From the NCBI RefSeq assembly GCF_029626265.1, contig NZ_JARUBN010000001.1, positions 4,030,001-4,094,000 on the forward strand: a stretch of 64,000 nucleotides of DNA, written 5' to 3'. This stretch comes from Micromonospora sp. WMMD1102. GTDB taxonomy: Bacteria; Actinomycetota; Actinomycetes; Mycobacteriales; Micromonosporaceae. The notes beneath the pieces are model-generated. The model searched no databases. It worked only from the letters and a program-made list of their open reading frames with translations, and was not told the origin of the DNA. The translations under genes and the position numbers were made by a program. Positions 26,099-34,871 of the stretch are shown one piece after another; positions within the stretch are counted from its first letter, which is position 1; each line of letters begins with the position of its first letter.

Positions 26099-27724
26099 GT
26101 GCACGGGCTGATGCAGGACGGGTCGCTCGACGTCGACCTGTTGATGCCACGGGCGGACCTGGGATTCCGGCACAAGCGGGTGGTCACGGCGACCGCCTCG
26201 GGCGAGACGGTCGCGACCTGGGGCGAGGTGGTCGACCGGGCGCGGCGGCTCTCCGCCGTACTCGACGTCCTGGCGGTCCCGGCCTCGGCCCGGGTCGGCA
26301 CCTTCGGCTGGAACAGCCAGCGCCACGTCGAGCTGTACCTGGGTGTCCCGTCGGCCGGCCGCGTCCTGCACACGATCAACCACCGGCTCTTCGCCCGCGA
26401 CCTGGTGCACATCATGTCCGACGCGGCCGACGACGTCGTCTTCGCCGACCGGTCGCTGCTGGGCACGGTGTGGGACGTCGTCCGGTCCGTCCCGACGGTC
26501 CGCCGGATCGTCGTGATGGACGACGGCGGCGGCCATGATGTCCCGGACGATCCGCGGATCCTCGACTACGAGGCGCTGCTCGCCCGGTGCCCCGAGCCGG
26601 CGACGGCGGCCCGGGTCGACGAGACCGACGCCGCCAGCCTCTGCTACACCTCCGGCACGACCGGGCGGCCGAGGGGCGTGCTCTACAGCCACCGCTCCAT
26701 CGTGCTGCACGCGATGCTGCTGCTCGGCGTCGACGGCTTCGCCATCTCGGAGCGGGACGTCGTACTGCCCGTGGTGCCGATGTTCCACGTCAACGCCTGG
26801 GGACTGCCGTACGCGGCGGCACTCGCCGGGGCCGACCTGGTACTGCCGGGTCCGGCGACCGCCCCGGCGGACCTGCTCCGGCAGTTGTCCCGGTACCGGG
26901 TGACGTTCGCGGGCGGGGTACCGGCGGTCTGGCGGAGTTTGGAGCCGCTGCTGGGCACCGCGGATCTCTCCGCGCTGCGGATGGTGGTCAGCGGCGGGAG
27001 CGCTCTGCCGGACGCGCTGTCGCAGTCCTGGGAGCAGGCGGTCGGCGTACCCGTCACCAATTCGTGGGGGATGACCGAGACGAGCCCGCTGGTCGCCTGC
27101 GGGCGGGTGTCGTCGGCGCACGACGCGCTTCCGGCCGGCGAACGCCGGCGGTTGCTCGGACAGCCGGGGCCGACGGTGCCGCTCGTCGACGTGCGGATCG
27201 TGGACGAGCAGGGCCGGCCGGTCGCGCGGGACGGGAGCACCTCGGGTGAGCTACAGGTGGCCGGGCCGACAATCGCGGCGGGATACTTCGGCGCCGATCC
27301 CGGCACGTCGTCCTTCACCGACGACGGCTGGCTGCGCACGGGTGACGTCGCGACGATCGACGAGTTCGGCTACCTGCGCATCGTCGACCGCAGCAAGGAC
27401 ATGATCAAATCCGGCGGGGAGTGGATCTCGTCGGTCACGCTCGAGAACGAGCTGATGGCACACCCGGCGGTACGGGAGGCGGCGGTGATCGGCGTCGCCG
27501 ACGACCGCTGGGGCGAGCGGCCGTGCGCGTACGTCGTCTTCGCCGCCGGGGTGGAGGTGGACGAGGCGGGCCTGCGCGAGCACCTGCGCGGGCGGGTCGC
27601 CTCGTGGTGGCTCCCCGATCGCTTCGTCGTCCTGGACGAGATCCCCAAGACGGCGACGGGCAAGTTCTCGAAGGTGGCGTTGCGCGGCCTCACCGGCCCC
27701 GTCGCCAGCTCGCGGCCGTCGTGA
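26099..27724 (+). CDS. Acyl-CoA ligase (AMP-forming, fatty/aromatic acid)
   Basis: 541 aa from GTG 26099, preceded by GGAGG. ANL superfamily: P-loop SLCYTSGTTGRPRGV (residues about 180-194), FHVNAWG, SWGMTET (A5), GDVATIDEFGYLRIVDRSKDMIKSGGEW (A7-A8) and PKTATGKFSK with the catalytic Lys. Closest in style to long- or medium-chain and DMSP/cinnamate-type ligases. It begins 58 bp after the carboxylesterase in the same direction, so it probably activates the acid released by the esterases. Confidence 0.94.
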   Translation: MHGLMQDGSLDVDLLMPRADLGFRHKRVVTATASGETVATWGEVVDRARRLSAVLDVLAVPASARVGTFGWNSQRHVELYLGVPSAGRVLHTINHRLFARDLVHIMSDAADDVVFADRSLLGTVWDVVRSVPTVRRIVVMDDGGGHDVPDDPRILDYEALLARCPEPATAARVDETDAASLCYTSGTTGRPRGVLYSHRSIVLHAMLLLGVDGFAISERDVVLPVVPMFHVNAWGLPYAAALAGADLVLPGPATAPADLLRQLSRYRVTFAGGVPAVWRSLEPLLGTADLSALRMVVSGGSALPDALSQSWEQAVGVPVTNSWGMTETSPLVACGRVSSAHDALPAGERRRLLGQPGPTVPLVDVRIVDEQGRPVARDGSTSGELQVAGPTIAAGYFGADPGTSSFTDDGWLRTGDVATIDEFGYLRIVDRSKDMIKSGGEWISSVTLENELMAHPAVREAAVIGVADDRWGERPCAYVVFAAGVEVDEAGLREHLRGRVASWWLPDRFVVLDEIPKTATGKFSKVALRGLTGPVASSRPS

Positions 27725-27875
27725 CCGCCGGCTCGAAACCGTCGCGACCTGACGGAATCCCCGCTGGCACCCGACAGTGTGATATACATGGATTTCGATT
27801 GATTGGGCAGTGCGGAGCCGCCTTGTATCCACACCTGGGCCCGGCACGGGCCCCGCCGCCGATTGGAACCCAACG

Positions 27876-28931
27876 ATGCCCCGACGACCCACCCGCGCCG
27901 CCCTGGCCGGTACCCTGACCCTGCTGACGGCCCTGACCGTCGGCGCCACGATCGCCGGTGGACCGGCCGACGCCGGTGACACCGTGCGCACCGGCACCCC
28001 GACGGCCGCCGGAGCTTCCGCCGAGTCGGCCGGCCCCTGCGTTCCGGACGCGACCTACCCGGCACCGCTGCCCGCCGCCACCATGACCGCCAGCCGGATC
28101 AGCGGCGGCTTCAGCTTCCTGGAGGGACCGGTCTGGCTCGCCGGACCGGGTCAACTGCTCCTCTCCGACATGCGCGGTGGTACGGGTCCGCAGAACGTGC
28201 AGCCCTCGACGATCCGCCGGTTCACGCCGCCGGCCACCTTCGACGTGTTCCTCGCCGACGCCGGCAGCAACGGGCTGGCGGTGACCGGAGACGGCAGCCG
28301 AATCCTCGCCGCCACCCACGACCAGCGCAGCGTCTCGTCATACCTGCTGTCCGACGGGAGCCGCGGCACCCTGGCGAGCGACTTCCAGGGGCGGCGGTTC
28401 AACTCGCCGAACGACCTCACGATCCGCTCCGACGGCACCGTCTACTTCACCGACCCGAACTTCCAGCGCGGCAACCGGCCGGACGAGCTGGCCGGGATGA
28501 CCGGGGTGTTCCGGGTACGCGACGGCGAGGTTTCCCTCGTCGACGACACCGTCCGCCAGCCCAACGGGGTCGTACTGTCACCGGACGAGACGACTCTCTA
28601 CGTGGGCGGCAACGCCGACAACCTGGTCTTCAGCTACGACCTGCTGCCGGACGGCAGCGTCGGCGAGCGCACCGTGTTCGCGAGCCTGCCCGGTCCGGAC
28701 GGCGCCACCGTGGACTGTGCCGGGAACATCTACTGGGCCTCGTACACCGACGGCCGGATCCACGTCTTCGCGCCCACCGGCGAGAAGCTCGGCACGATCT
28801 CCGCCGGCCGGAACACCACGAACGCGGCGTTCGGCGGCTCCGACGGCCGCACCCTGTTCATCACCTCCGGCACCCGGGGCAACTTCGGCCTGTACCAGGT
28901 GAACCTCGACGTGCCGGGATCGCCGTACTGA
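27876..28931 (+). CDS. Secreted SMP-30/gluconolactonase-like beta-propeller
   Basis: 351 aa from ATG 27876 (weak ribosome site; GTG 27810 would add 22 residues). Signal peptide to about residue 34. Six-bladed propeller of the SMP-30/gluconolactonase family: FLEGPVWL with the metal Glu, FNSPNDLTIRSDGTVYFTDPNF, QPNGVVLSPDE and CAGNIYWASYTDGRI. Such proteins hydrolyse lactones or aryl esters with a divalent metal. Last plus-strand gene of the esterase group. Confidence 0.9.
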   Translation: MPRRPTRAALAGTLTLLTALTVGATIAGGPADAGDTVRTGTPTAAGASAESAGPCVPDATYPAPLPAATMTASRISGGFSFLEGPVWLAGPGQLLLSDMRGGTGPQNVQPSTIRRFTPPATFDVFLADAGSNGLAVTGDGSRILAATHDQRSVSSYLLSDGSRGTLASDFQGRRFNSPNDLTIRSDGTVYFTDPNFQRGNRPDELAGMTGVFRVRDGEVSLVDDTVRQPNGVVLSPDETTLYVGGNADNLVFSYDLLPDGSVGERTVFASLPGPDGATVDCAGNIYWASYTDGRIHVFAPTGEKLGTISAGRNTTNAAFGGSDGRTLFITSGTRGNFGLYQVNLDVPGSPY

Positions 28932-28976
28932 CCGGCGAGACAGCCGGCCCGACCGCTTCCGGCACCGGCACCGGGC

Positions 28977-29116
28977 CGCGCGAGCGGGCGCACCGGGTCG
29001 CGCGAGCGGGCGCACTCCGGCCGCGACCCGGAGCACGGACCGCGAGGACGGCTGCCTATGCTGGCCTCTGTTCGGGTGTCACTGTCGAGGCCGGGTGTCA
29101 CTGTGGAGGCCGGGTG
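28977..29116. repeat. Two short tandem repeats upstream of the methyltransferase
   Basis: CGCGCGAGCGGGCGCAC occurs at 28977-28993 and 28999-29015 (period 22). A 19-bp unit starting GGGTGTCACTGT is repeated at 29074-29092 and 29093-29111, with a further GGGTG. Confidence 0.8.
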
Positions 29117-29175
29117 GCCGGCGGGCCGGCGGGCCTGGGCAGGCACCGAACCTCACCAGTCTGGAAGGCCGCGCC

Positions 29176-29991
29176 ATGACCGATCACGCCGTGTCGTCTG
29201 ACGCCGAGTGGACGCCGAAGATCGACACCAGTGTGCCGCACCAGGCCAGGGTGTGGAACTACCTGCTCGGCGGCAAGGACAACCACCTGGTGGACGAGCA
29301 GGCCGGCAAGGCGATCCTGGCCGCCGCCCCGGGGCTGGTCGCGATGGCCCGCGCCTCCCGGGTCTTCCTGACCCGCGCGGTGCGCTACCAGGTCGAGCAG
29401 GCGGGGATCCGCCAGTTCCTGGACATCGGTACGGGTCTGCCGACCGCCAACAACACCCACGAGATCGCCCAGGCCATCGCTCCGGAGTCCCGCATCGTCT
29501 ACGTGGACTTCGACCCGCTGGTGCTGGTGCATGCCCGCGCCCTGTTGACCAGCGACCCGCAGGGCGCGACCGACTACATCGACGCCGACCTGCGCGACAC
29601 CGAGAAGATCCTGCACGAGGCACACCGGACACTGGACTTCAGCCGGCCGGTCGGAATCATCCTGCTCGGGATCCTGGGCGCCATCGAGTCCTACGACGAG
29701 GCCCGGGCGATCGTCCGCACCCTGCTGGACGCCGTCCCCGCCGGCAGCTACCTGCTGGTCGGCGACGGTACGAACACCAGCGAGGCGATGGTGCAGGCGG
29801 CCCGGGTACGCAACGAGTCGGTCAAGCCGCCCTACATCGTGCGCAGCCCCGCGCAGATCGAAGGGTTTCTCGACGGGCTGGACCTCGTCGACCCCGGAGT
29901 GGTCTCCTTCCCGCACTGGCGGCCCGAACCGGACGCGCCGCAGCAACCGGCCCACGTCGACGGCTACGGCGGCATCGCCCGGAAACGCTGA
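29176..29991 (+). CDS. DUF574-type SAM-dependent methyltransferase
   Basis: 271 aa from ATG 29176 with GGAAGG seven bases upstream. The N-terminus PHQARVWNYLLGGKDNHLVDEQAG is the hallmark of the actinomycete DUF574 (Methyltransf_19) family. Rossmann motif FLDIGTGLPTANNTHE (about 79-94) and acidic IVYVDFDPLVL bind SAM. Members are abundant in Streptomyces and Micromonospora; substrates are mostly unknown. No partner gene is adjacent. Confidence 0.93.
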   Translation: MTDHAVSSDAEWTPKIDTSVPHQARVWNYLLGGKDNHLVDEQAGKAILAAAPGLVAMARASRVFLTRAVRYQVEQAGIRQFLDIGTGLPTANNTHEIAQAIAPESRIVYVDFDPLVLVHARALLTSDPQGATDYIDADLRDTEKILHEAHRTLDFSRPVGIILLGILGAIESYDEARAIVRTLLDAVPAGSYLLVGDGTNTSEAMVQAARVRNESVKPPYIVRSPAQIEGFLDGLDLVDPGVVSFPHWRPEPDAPQQPAHVDGYGGIARKR

Positions 29992-30055
29992 GACGCGACG
30001 GCCCAGACCACGGCCGGGGCCCGGCAGGAACCTCCTCGGCAAGCTCGGCGCCAGC

Positions 30056-30115
30056 GGTGTAAGGAAGGGCCCCTTCATATCGTTTTCAGTTGTAGCGGGG
30101 GCCCTTCCTTACACC
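30056..30115. repeat. Perfect 18-bp inverted repeat, dispersed palindrome/terminator
   Basis: GGTGTAAGGAAGGGCCCC (30056-30073) and its exact complement (30098-30115) flank a 24-nt AT-richer loop, between the methyltransferase and the convergent dehydrogenase operon. From memory, GTAAGGAAGGGCCC-type palindromes are numerous in Micromonosporaceae genomes, so this is probably a REP-like element acting as a bidirectional terminator. Confidence 0.75.
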
Positions 30116-30140
30116 TGCTGCGTGCCGACCGGGAGTGTGG

Positions 30141-31667
30141 TCAACGGTCGGCGGGGCGAGCTCCTTCCAGCCTCCCGTCGACGCGTCGCGGAATCTCGCG
30201 GTAGCCGTCCCTGAGCTCCTCCGGCAGTGTCCACTCCGGAGCGTCCTGCCAGGCCAGGGGGCGGAGGAACCGCCGAATCGAGGTGGCGCCGACGGAGGTG
30301 TGCAGGGAGTTCGTCGACGGCCACGGCCCGCCATGGTGCTGGGCCCACGAGACGCGGACCCCGGTCGGATAGCCGTCGAAGACGATCCGGCCCGTGGACG
30401 CGCCGAACACGTCGACGACGCGCCGCACGACCGCCCTGTCGTCGGACGTTCCCGCGTGGACCGACCCGGTGAGCGATGGCGGCAGGGACGCCAGGGCAGC
30501 GTCGAGGTCGGCGACCGCGTCGTAGCGCGCCACCACCATCAGCGGGCCGAAGCACTCGTCGGTGACCTCCGCCGACAGCCGGGTGATGTCGATCTCCAAC
30601 AGGGCCGGTGCCACGGTGAACCCGGCGGCCGAGGCGAGGTCCGGGCGCGCCGAGACCCGGGCACCGGCCCGCTCCAGCCTCGCCTCCGCGTCGACGTAGG
30701 CGTCGCGGATCCGCTCGTTGAGCAGGACCGCTCCGCCGGCCGAGCCGACCCGGGCCCGGAGCGCCTCGACCAGGTCGTCGCCGGCCGGGTCGGCCGGGAC
30801 GAACGCCAGCCCCGGCTTGGTGCAGAGCTGACCGCCCGATCCGGTGAAGGAGGCGAAGAGCCCGTCGGCGATCTGGCCGGCGCGCTCGGCGGCGGCCCCC
30901 GGCAGTACGGCGATCGGGTTCACACTGCTGAGTTCGCCGTAGAACGGAATCGGTGCCGGACGCTCGTCGATCGCCGCCTGGATGGCGCGGGCCGCGGCTA
31001 CGGACCCGGTGAGCGCGGCGGCGCGGACGGCGGGGTGCCGTACCAGCGCCAGGCCCGCCGCCTGGCCGTGGACCACCGCGACCACCCCCTCGGGTCCGCC
31101 CCGACGGCGGACAGCCGCCGCGATCGCGTCCGCGGACGCCTGGGACGTCAGCGGATGGGACGGGTGGGCCTTCAGCACGACCGGACAGCCGGCGGCGAGC
31201 GCCGAAGCGGTGTCGCCACCGGCGACCGAGAAGGCGAAGGGGAAGTTGCTCGCCCCGAAGACGGCGACCGGCCCCACCGGAACGAGCATGCGTCGCACGT
31301 CGGGAGCCGCCCCGAGCGGTGTCGCCGCGGCGTGGTCGATCGCGGCTTCGAGGTACCCGCCGTCCCGGAGTACGTCGCCGAACATCCGGAACTGGACGAT
31401 CGCCCGGGTGAGTTCGAAGTCGAGCCGCTCGTGGCCCAGGCCGGTCTCGCGTTCGGCGGTGCCGACCAGCTCCGTGCGGTGGGAGTCGAGCGAGGCGGCG
31501 ATCTCGTCGAGCAGCGCGGCGCGGTCGCGCCGGCCGATGTCGGAGAGCCACTCCGTCGCTCCGGACGCGCGGGCGACGATCGACGCCAGCTCCGGGTCGC
31601 CGGTCTCCCGCAGCTGGGTCTCGCGGTGCCGACCGTCCCGCGGGTCGACGGTGAGAACGGTGTTCAC
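30141..31667 (-). CDS. 2,5-dioxovalerate (alpha-ketoglutaric semialdehyde) dehydrogenase
   Basis: 508 aa from GTG at 31667, overlapping the upstream stop (GTGA). Aldehyde dehydrogenase of the KGSADH type: FGASNFPFAFSVAGGDTASALAAGCPVVLKAHPSHP, FYGELSSVNP with the general-base Glu, and SGGQLCTKPG with the catalytic Cys. Oxidises 2,5-dioxopentanoate to 2-oxoglutarate, the final step of the Weimberg-type pathway, which matches the FAH-family and enolase-superfamily dehydratases directly upstream. Confidence 0.92.
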   Translation of the reverse strand: MNTVLTVDPRDGRHRETQLRETGDPELASIVARASGATEWLSDIGRRDRAALLDEIAASLDSHRTELVGTAERETGLGHERLDFELTRAIVQFRMFGDVLRDGGYLEAAIDHAAATPLGAAPDVRRMLVPVGPVAVFGASNFPFAFSVAGGDTASALAAGCPVVLKAHPSHPLTSQASADAIAAAVRRRGGPEGVVAVVHGQAAGLALVRHPAVRAAALTGSVAAARAIQAAIDERPAPIPFYGELSSVNPIAVLPGAAAERAGQIADGLFASFTGSGGQLCTKPGLAFVPADPAGDDLVEALRARVGSAGGAVLLNERIRDAYVDAEARLERAGARVSARPDLASAAGFTVAPALLEIDITRLSAEVTDECFGPLMVVARYDAVADLDAALASLPPSLTGSVHAGTSDDRAVVRRVVDVFGASTGRIVFDGYPTGVRVSWAQHHGGPWPSTNSLHTSVGATSIRRFLRPLAWQDAPEWTLPEELRDGYREIPRRVDGRLEGARPADR

Positions 31668-32854
31668 AACAATCCCCTCCTGGCGAGGTTGCCCATCAGG
31701 TCACGGGCGCCGAAGTCCCACGGCTCGCAGTCCTCCGCGTGTCGCACGCGGTTGACCAGGGTGCCGAGCGGGGACGAACTGATCCGTACGATGTCGTCGA
31801 CCTTGTGCGTGAACCCCTCCCCCGGGCGGTCCCGGTCCTGGACCGGCGCGAACATGGTGCCCAGCATCAGCACCACGCCGTCCGGGTACTGGTGGTGCGG
31901 GCCGATCATCTGCCGGACCAGTGTCTCCGGGTCGCGGGAGATCAGCGACATCTCCGAGACCGCTTCGAGACGGAAGCCGTCCTCGCCCTCGATCTCCAGC
32001 GCCACCTCCAGCCGACGTACCCGGTCCAGGTCGAACCGGTCGTCGAAGAGCCGGATCAGCGGGCCGACGGCGCAGGACGCGTTGTTGTCCTTGGCCATCG
32101 GCAGCAGGAGCGCGGAACGTCCCTCGACGTCCCGCAGGTTCACGTCGTTGGCCAGGGTCGCGCCCACGATCCGCCCGCCCGACTGCACGACGAGCGCCAC
32201 CTCGGGCTCCGGGTTGTTCCAGGTCGAGGAGGCCAGCACCCCGACCGGTACGGCGGTTCCGACGGCGGAGAGCACCTGACCCTTGGTGAAGATCTCGGCG
32301 TCCGGCCCGATCCCCACCTCCAGGTACTGGCTCCAGATCCCCTCGGCGACGAGGAGTTCCTTCAACCGGGCCGCCTCCGCCGAGCCCGGTGACAGGTCGT
32401 GGAGATCGGATCCGACGCCGGCGAGGGTGCGTTGCCGGATGTCCGCCGCGAGTTCCAGGTCGCCCCGGGCCCGCTCCTCGATGACCCGCTCGATCATCGA
32501 CACCGCGAACGTCACCCCGGCCGCCTTGAGCGCGTGCAGGTCGACCGGCGCGAGCAGCCACGGCCGCTCGGGTTCCCGGCCGGTGCCGCCGGTGTTGGCC
32601 AGTAGCTCCGCCAGGCTGCCGACGTACCGGCCGGCGAGCCCGGCGACCGCGTCGGCGGGTTCGGGCAGCTCGCAGATGTCCCGGGTGGTCGGGAAGTCGG
32701 CGCTGATGTCGAAGACGTCGCCGTCGCGGACCAGCACCGGCGACGGGCCACCGGAGACGGGGTCCCAGATCCGGCCGACCAGGACGGCATCGTCGGCGTC
32801 CTCCGGCAACGCGTCGGCGGCCGTGCCGAACCAGGGTGACGACGGCAGCGTCAC
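31664..32854 (-). CDS. FAH-family 2-keto-3-deoxypentonate dehydratase
   Basis: 396 aa from GTG at 32854, overlapping the upstream stop (GTGA). Fumarylacetoacetate-hydrolase fold: metal ligands in WNNPEPEVAL and GATLANDVNLRD, and active-site LPMAKDNN. The length and the long N-terminal domain match the XylX/KdaD group, which dehydrates 2-keto-3-deoxy-pentonates to 2,5-dioxopentanoate. The neighbours supply the steps before and after. Pentose stereochemistry (D-xylonate, L-arabinonate or D-arabinonate) cannot be told. Confidence 0.9.
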   Translation of the reverse strand: MTLPSSPWFGTAADALPEDADDAVLVGRIWDPVSGGPSPVLVRDGDVFDISADFPTTRDICELPEPADAVAGLAGRYVGSLAELLANTGGTGREPERPWLLAPVDLHALKAAGVTFAVSMIERVIEERARGDLELAADIRQRTLAGVGSDLHDLSPGSAEAARLKELLVAEGIWSQYLEVGIGPDAEIFTKGQVLSAVGTAVPVGVLASSTWNNPEPEVALVVQSGGRIVGATLANDVNLRDVEGRSALLLPMAKDNNASCAVGPLIRLFDDRFDLDRVRRLEVALEIEGEDGFRLEAVSEMSLISRDPETLVRQMIGPHHQYPDGVVLMLGTMFAPVQDRDRPGEGFTHKVDDIVRISSSPLGTLVNRVRHAEDCEPWDFGARDLMGNLARRGLL

Positions 32855-34032
32855 CGTGGGTCTCCGAGGTTGAAGAACGAACGCTCGTCACCGGGGCGGA
32901 TGTCGTAGACGGCGTCCTTGAACAACCGCATGGGGTGTGGCGTGAAGGGATGCCGCGCGATCGCCTCGAGATCGAGTTCGATGCCGAGACCTGGGCCGGT
33001 CGGGATCAGGACGTCACCCTCCTGGGTCAGTACGAGTCGTTCGTCGGTGACCTCGGGACGCCAGGGCACGTCGGTCGCCATGATCTCCAGATAGCGGAAG
33101 TTGGGCAGGACCGCACCGAGTTGCAGCGTCGCGGCCGTACTCAGCGGGCCGCTGGGGTTGTGCGGCGCGAACCCGACATAGCTGGTCGCGGCGAGCGTCG
33201 AGATGAAGGCCAGCTCCGCGATCCCGCCGGCATGGGTCACGTCGGGCTGGACGAAGTCGACCGCCTGGCGGGCGAGCGCCGGCGCGAAGCCCTGCCGGCC
33301 GAACCACCGCTCCCCCGCCGCGATCGGCACCGGCGAGGCGCGCCGGATGTCGACGAGGGCGTCGAGGTTGTCCGGCGGGCACGGCTCCTCGAACCAGACC
33401 GGGTCGAACTGCGCGATCTCCCGGGCGATCCTGACCGCGTGCCGCACGTCGAACCGGCCGTGCCCCTCGACGAACAACTCGACGTCCGGCCCGACGGCGG
33501 ACCGGACGGCGTCGAGCTGCCCGAGCACCCGGTCGAGCTGTCGGGACGTGATCGTGAGGTCGTAGTTCTCGAACGGATCCCACTTGAGGCCGCGGAAGCC
33601 GCTCTCCACGGTCCGGCGGGCAGCGGCCGCGTAGTCCTCCGGCGTGACGGCTCCGGAGAACCATCCGTTGGCGTACGCCCGCACCCTGTCCCGGGTGGCG
33701 CCGCCGAGCAGCCGGTGTACCGGGACGCCGAGTTCCCGGGCCGAGATGTCCCAGAGCGCCATCTCCAGCGAACTCAGTGCGGTCATGATGACCGGGCCGC
33801 CCCGCCAGTACCAGTCCCGGGCCAGTTCGTAGAGGGTTCCCGAGATGCGGGTCGGATCCAGCCCGACGACGGCTTCGGCGAGTTCGGCGATCGCCCCCTG
33901 GACGGCGCGTTCCTTGCCCTCCAGTGTCGCCTCGCCGAGCCCGGTGATCCCCTCGTCCGTGGTTACCCGGACGAGGACCAGGTTGGTGCGGTAGAAGTCG
34001 ACGACGATCGGTTCGACTGAAGTGATCTTCAT
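32851..34032 (-). CDS. Enolase-superfamily sugar-acid dehydratase
   Basis: 393 aa from ATG at 34032. Mandelate-racemase-type enolase: capping domain to about residue 120, base loop GLKWDPF, metal ligands in FVEGHGRF, EEPCPPDN and AAGERWFG, and late base APHNPSGPLS. These are the features of galactonate/arabinonate-type dehydratases, removing water from a sugar acid to give a 2-keto-3-deoxy acid. A homologous set of three enzyme families forms the D-arabinose pathway of Sulfolobus. The first metal Asp is Glu here. Confidence 0.9.
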   Translation of the reverse strand: MKITSVEPIVVDFYRTNLVLVRVTTDEGITGLGEATLEGKERAVQGAIAELAEAVVGLDPTRISGTLYELARDWYWRGGPVIMTALSSLEMALWDISARELGVPVHRLLGGATRDRVRAYANGWFSGAVTPEDYAAAARRTVESGFRGLKWDPFENYDLTITSRQLDRVLGQLDAVRSAVGPDVELFVEGHGRFDVRHAVRIAREIAQFDPVWFEEPCPPDNLDALVDIRRASPVPIAAGERWFGRQGFAPALARQAVDFVQPDVTHAGGIAELAFISTLAATSYVGFAPHNPSGPLSTAATLQLGAVLPNFRYLEIMATDVPWRPEVTDERLVLTQEGDVLIPTGPGLGIELDLEAIARHPFTPHPMRLFKDAVYDIRPGDERSFFNLGDPR

Positions 34033-34040
34033 GCTGCGGC

Positions 34041-34871
34041 TCAGCCCTTCACGGCGCCGGCGGTCATCCCGGCGACGACGTACTTCTGCACGAACAGGTA
34101 GAAGGCGACGGCCGGCAGCGTGAACATGAAGGCCACCGCCATGACCGTCTGGATCGGTGTGCCGAGTTCGCCGATGAAGTTGGCGATGCCGACGGACGCC
34201 GGCTGCTTCTCCGGAGTGAAGATGAACGTCACCGCGAAGACGTACTCGTTCCAGGCGTGGAAGAACGAGATGACCGCGGTGGCCGCGATCGACGGAGCGA
34301 TGAGCGGCACGTTGACCCGGGCCAGCACGGCGAACGGCCGTGCCCCGTCGACCCGGGCCGCCTCCTCCAGCTCGCGCGGGATCCCGTCGATCGCGCCCTT
34401 GAGGATGAGCGCGACGATCGGCAGCACGAAGGCGACGTTGGCCAGGATCAGGCCGCCGAGGGAGTCGAGCAGGTCGAACCGGCGGAACAGCGAGAACAGC
34501 GGCACCACCATCAGCGCCTCGGGAAGCATCTGGGTGAAGAGCAGCACCAGGGTGAGCAGCGCCTTGCCCCGGAACGAGAACCGCGAGAGCGCGTACCCGA
34601 GCGGGATGCCGAGGCCGATGGAGAGCACTGTGGTACCGGCGGCGATCAGCAGGCTGTTGAGCAGCCACCCCGCCACCTTGCCCTCGGCCAGCGCGTCGGC
34701 GAAGACGCCGAGCTGGCCGAGGTCGGGCAGCAGTCGGGGCTGCTCGGCGAAGAGGTCGGAGTTGCTGGACAGCGCGGTGACGAGCATCCAGTACAGCGGG
34801 AAGGCCGCCACGCCGAGCACGACGAGGACGGCGACGATACGCAGGGTCAGCCCGACCCGGATCCGCCCCAT
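34041..34871 (-). CDS. Sugar ABC transporter permease, MalG type
   Basis: 276 aa from ATG at 34871, overlapping the malF-type stop (TGATG). Six membrane helices, with the EAA loop ELEEAARVDGARPFAVLARVNVPLIAP at about residues 175-200. CUT1 family. No ATPase gene is present in the cluster. Confidence 0.95.
   Translation of the reverse strand: MGRIRVGLTLRIVAVLVVLGVAAFPLYWMLVTALSSNSDLFAEQPRLLPDLGQLGVFADALAEGKVAGWLLNSLLIAAGTTVLSIGLGIPLGYALSRFSFRGKALLTLVLLFTQMLPEALMVVPLFSLFRRFDLLDSLGGLILANVAFVLPIVALILKGAIDGIPRELEEAARVDGARPFAVLARVNVPLIAPSIAATAVISFFHAWNEYVFAVTFIFTPEKQPASVGIANFIGELGTPIQTVMAVAFMFTLPAVAFYLFVQKYVVAGMTAGAVKG

Noticed and set aside
26995..27008. CGGGAGCGCTCTGC, similar to a CebR box
   Set aside because: It lies within the acyl-CoA ligase coding region and matches the palindrome only partly.
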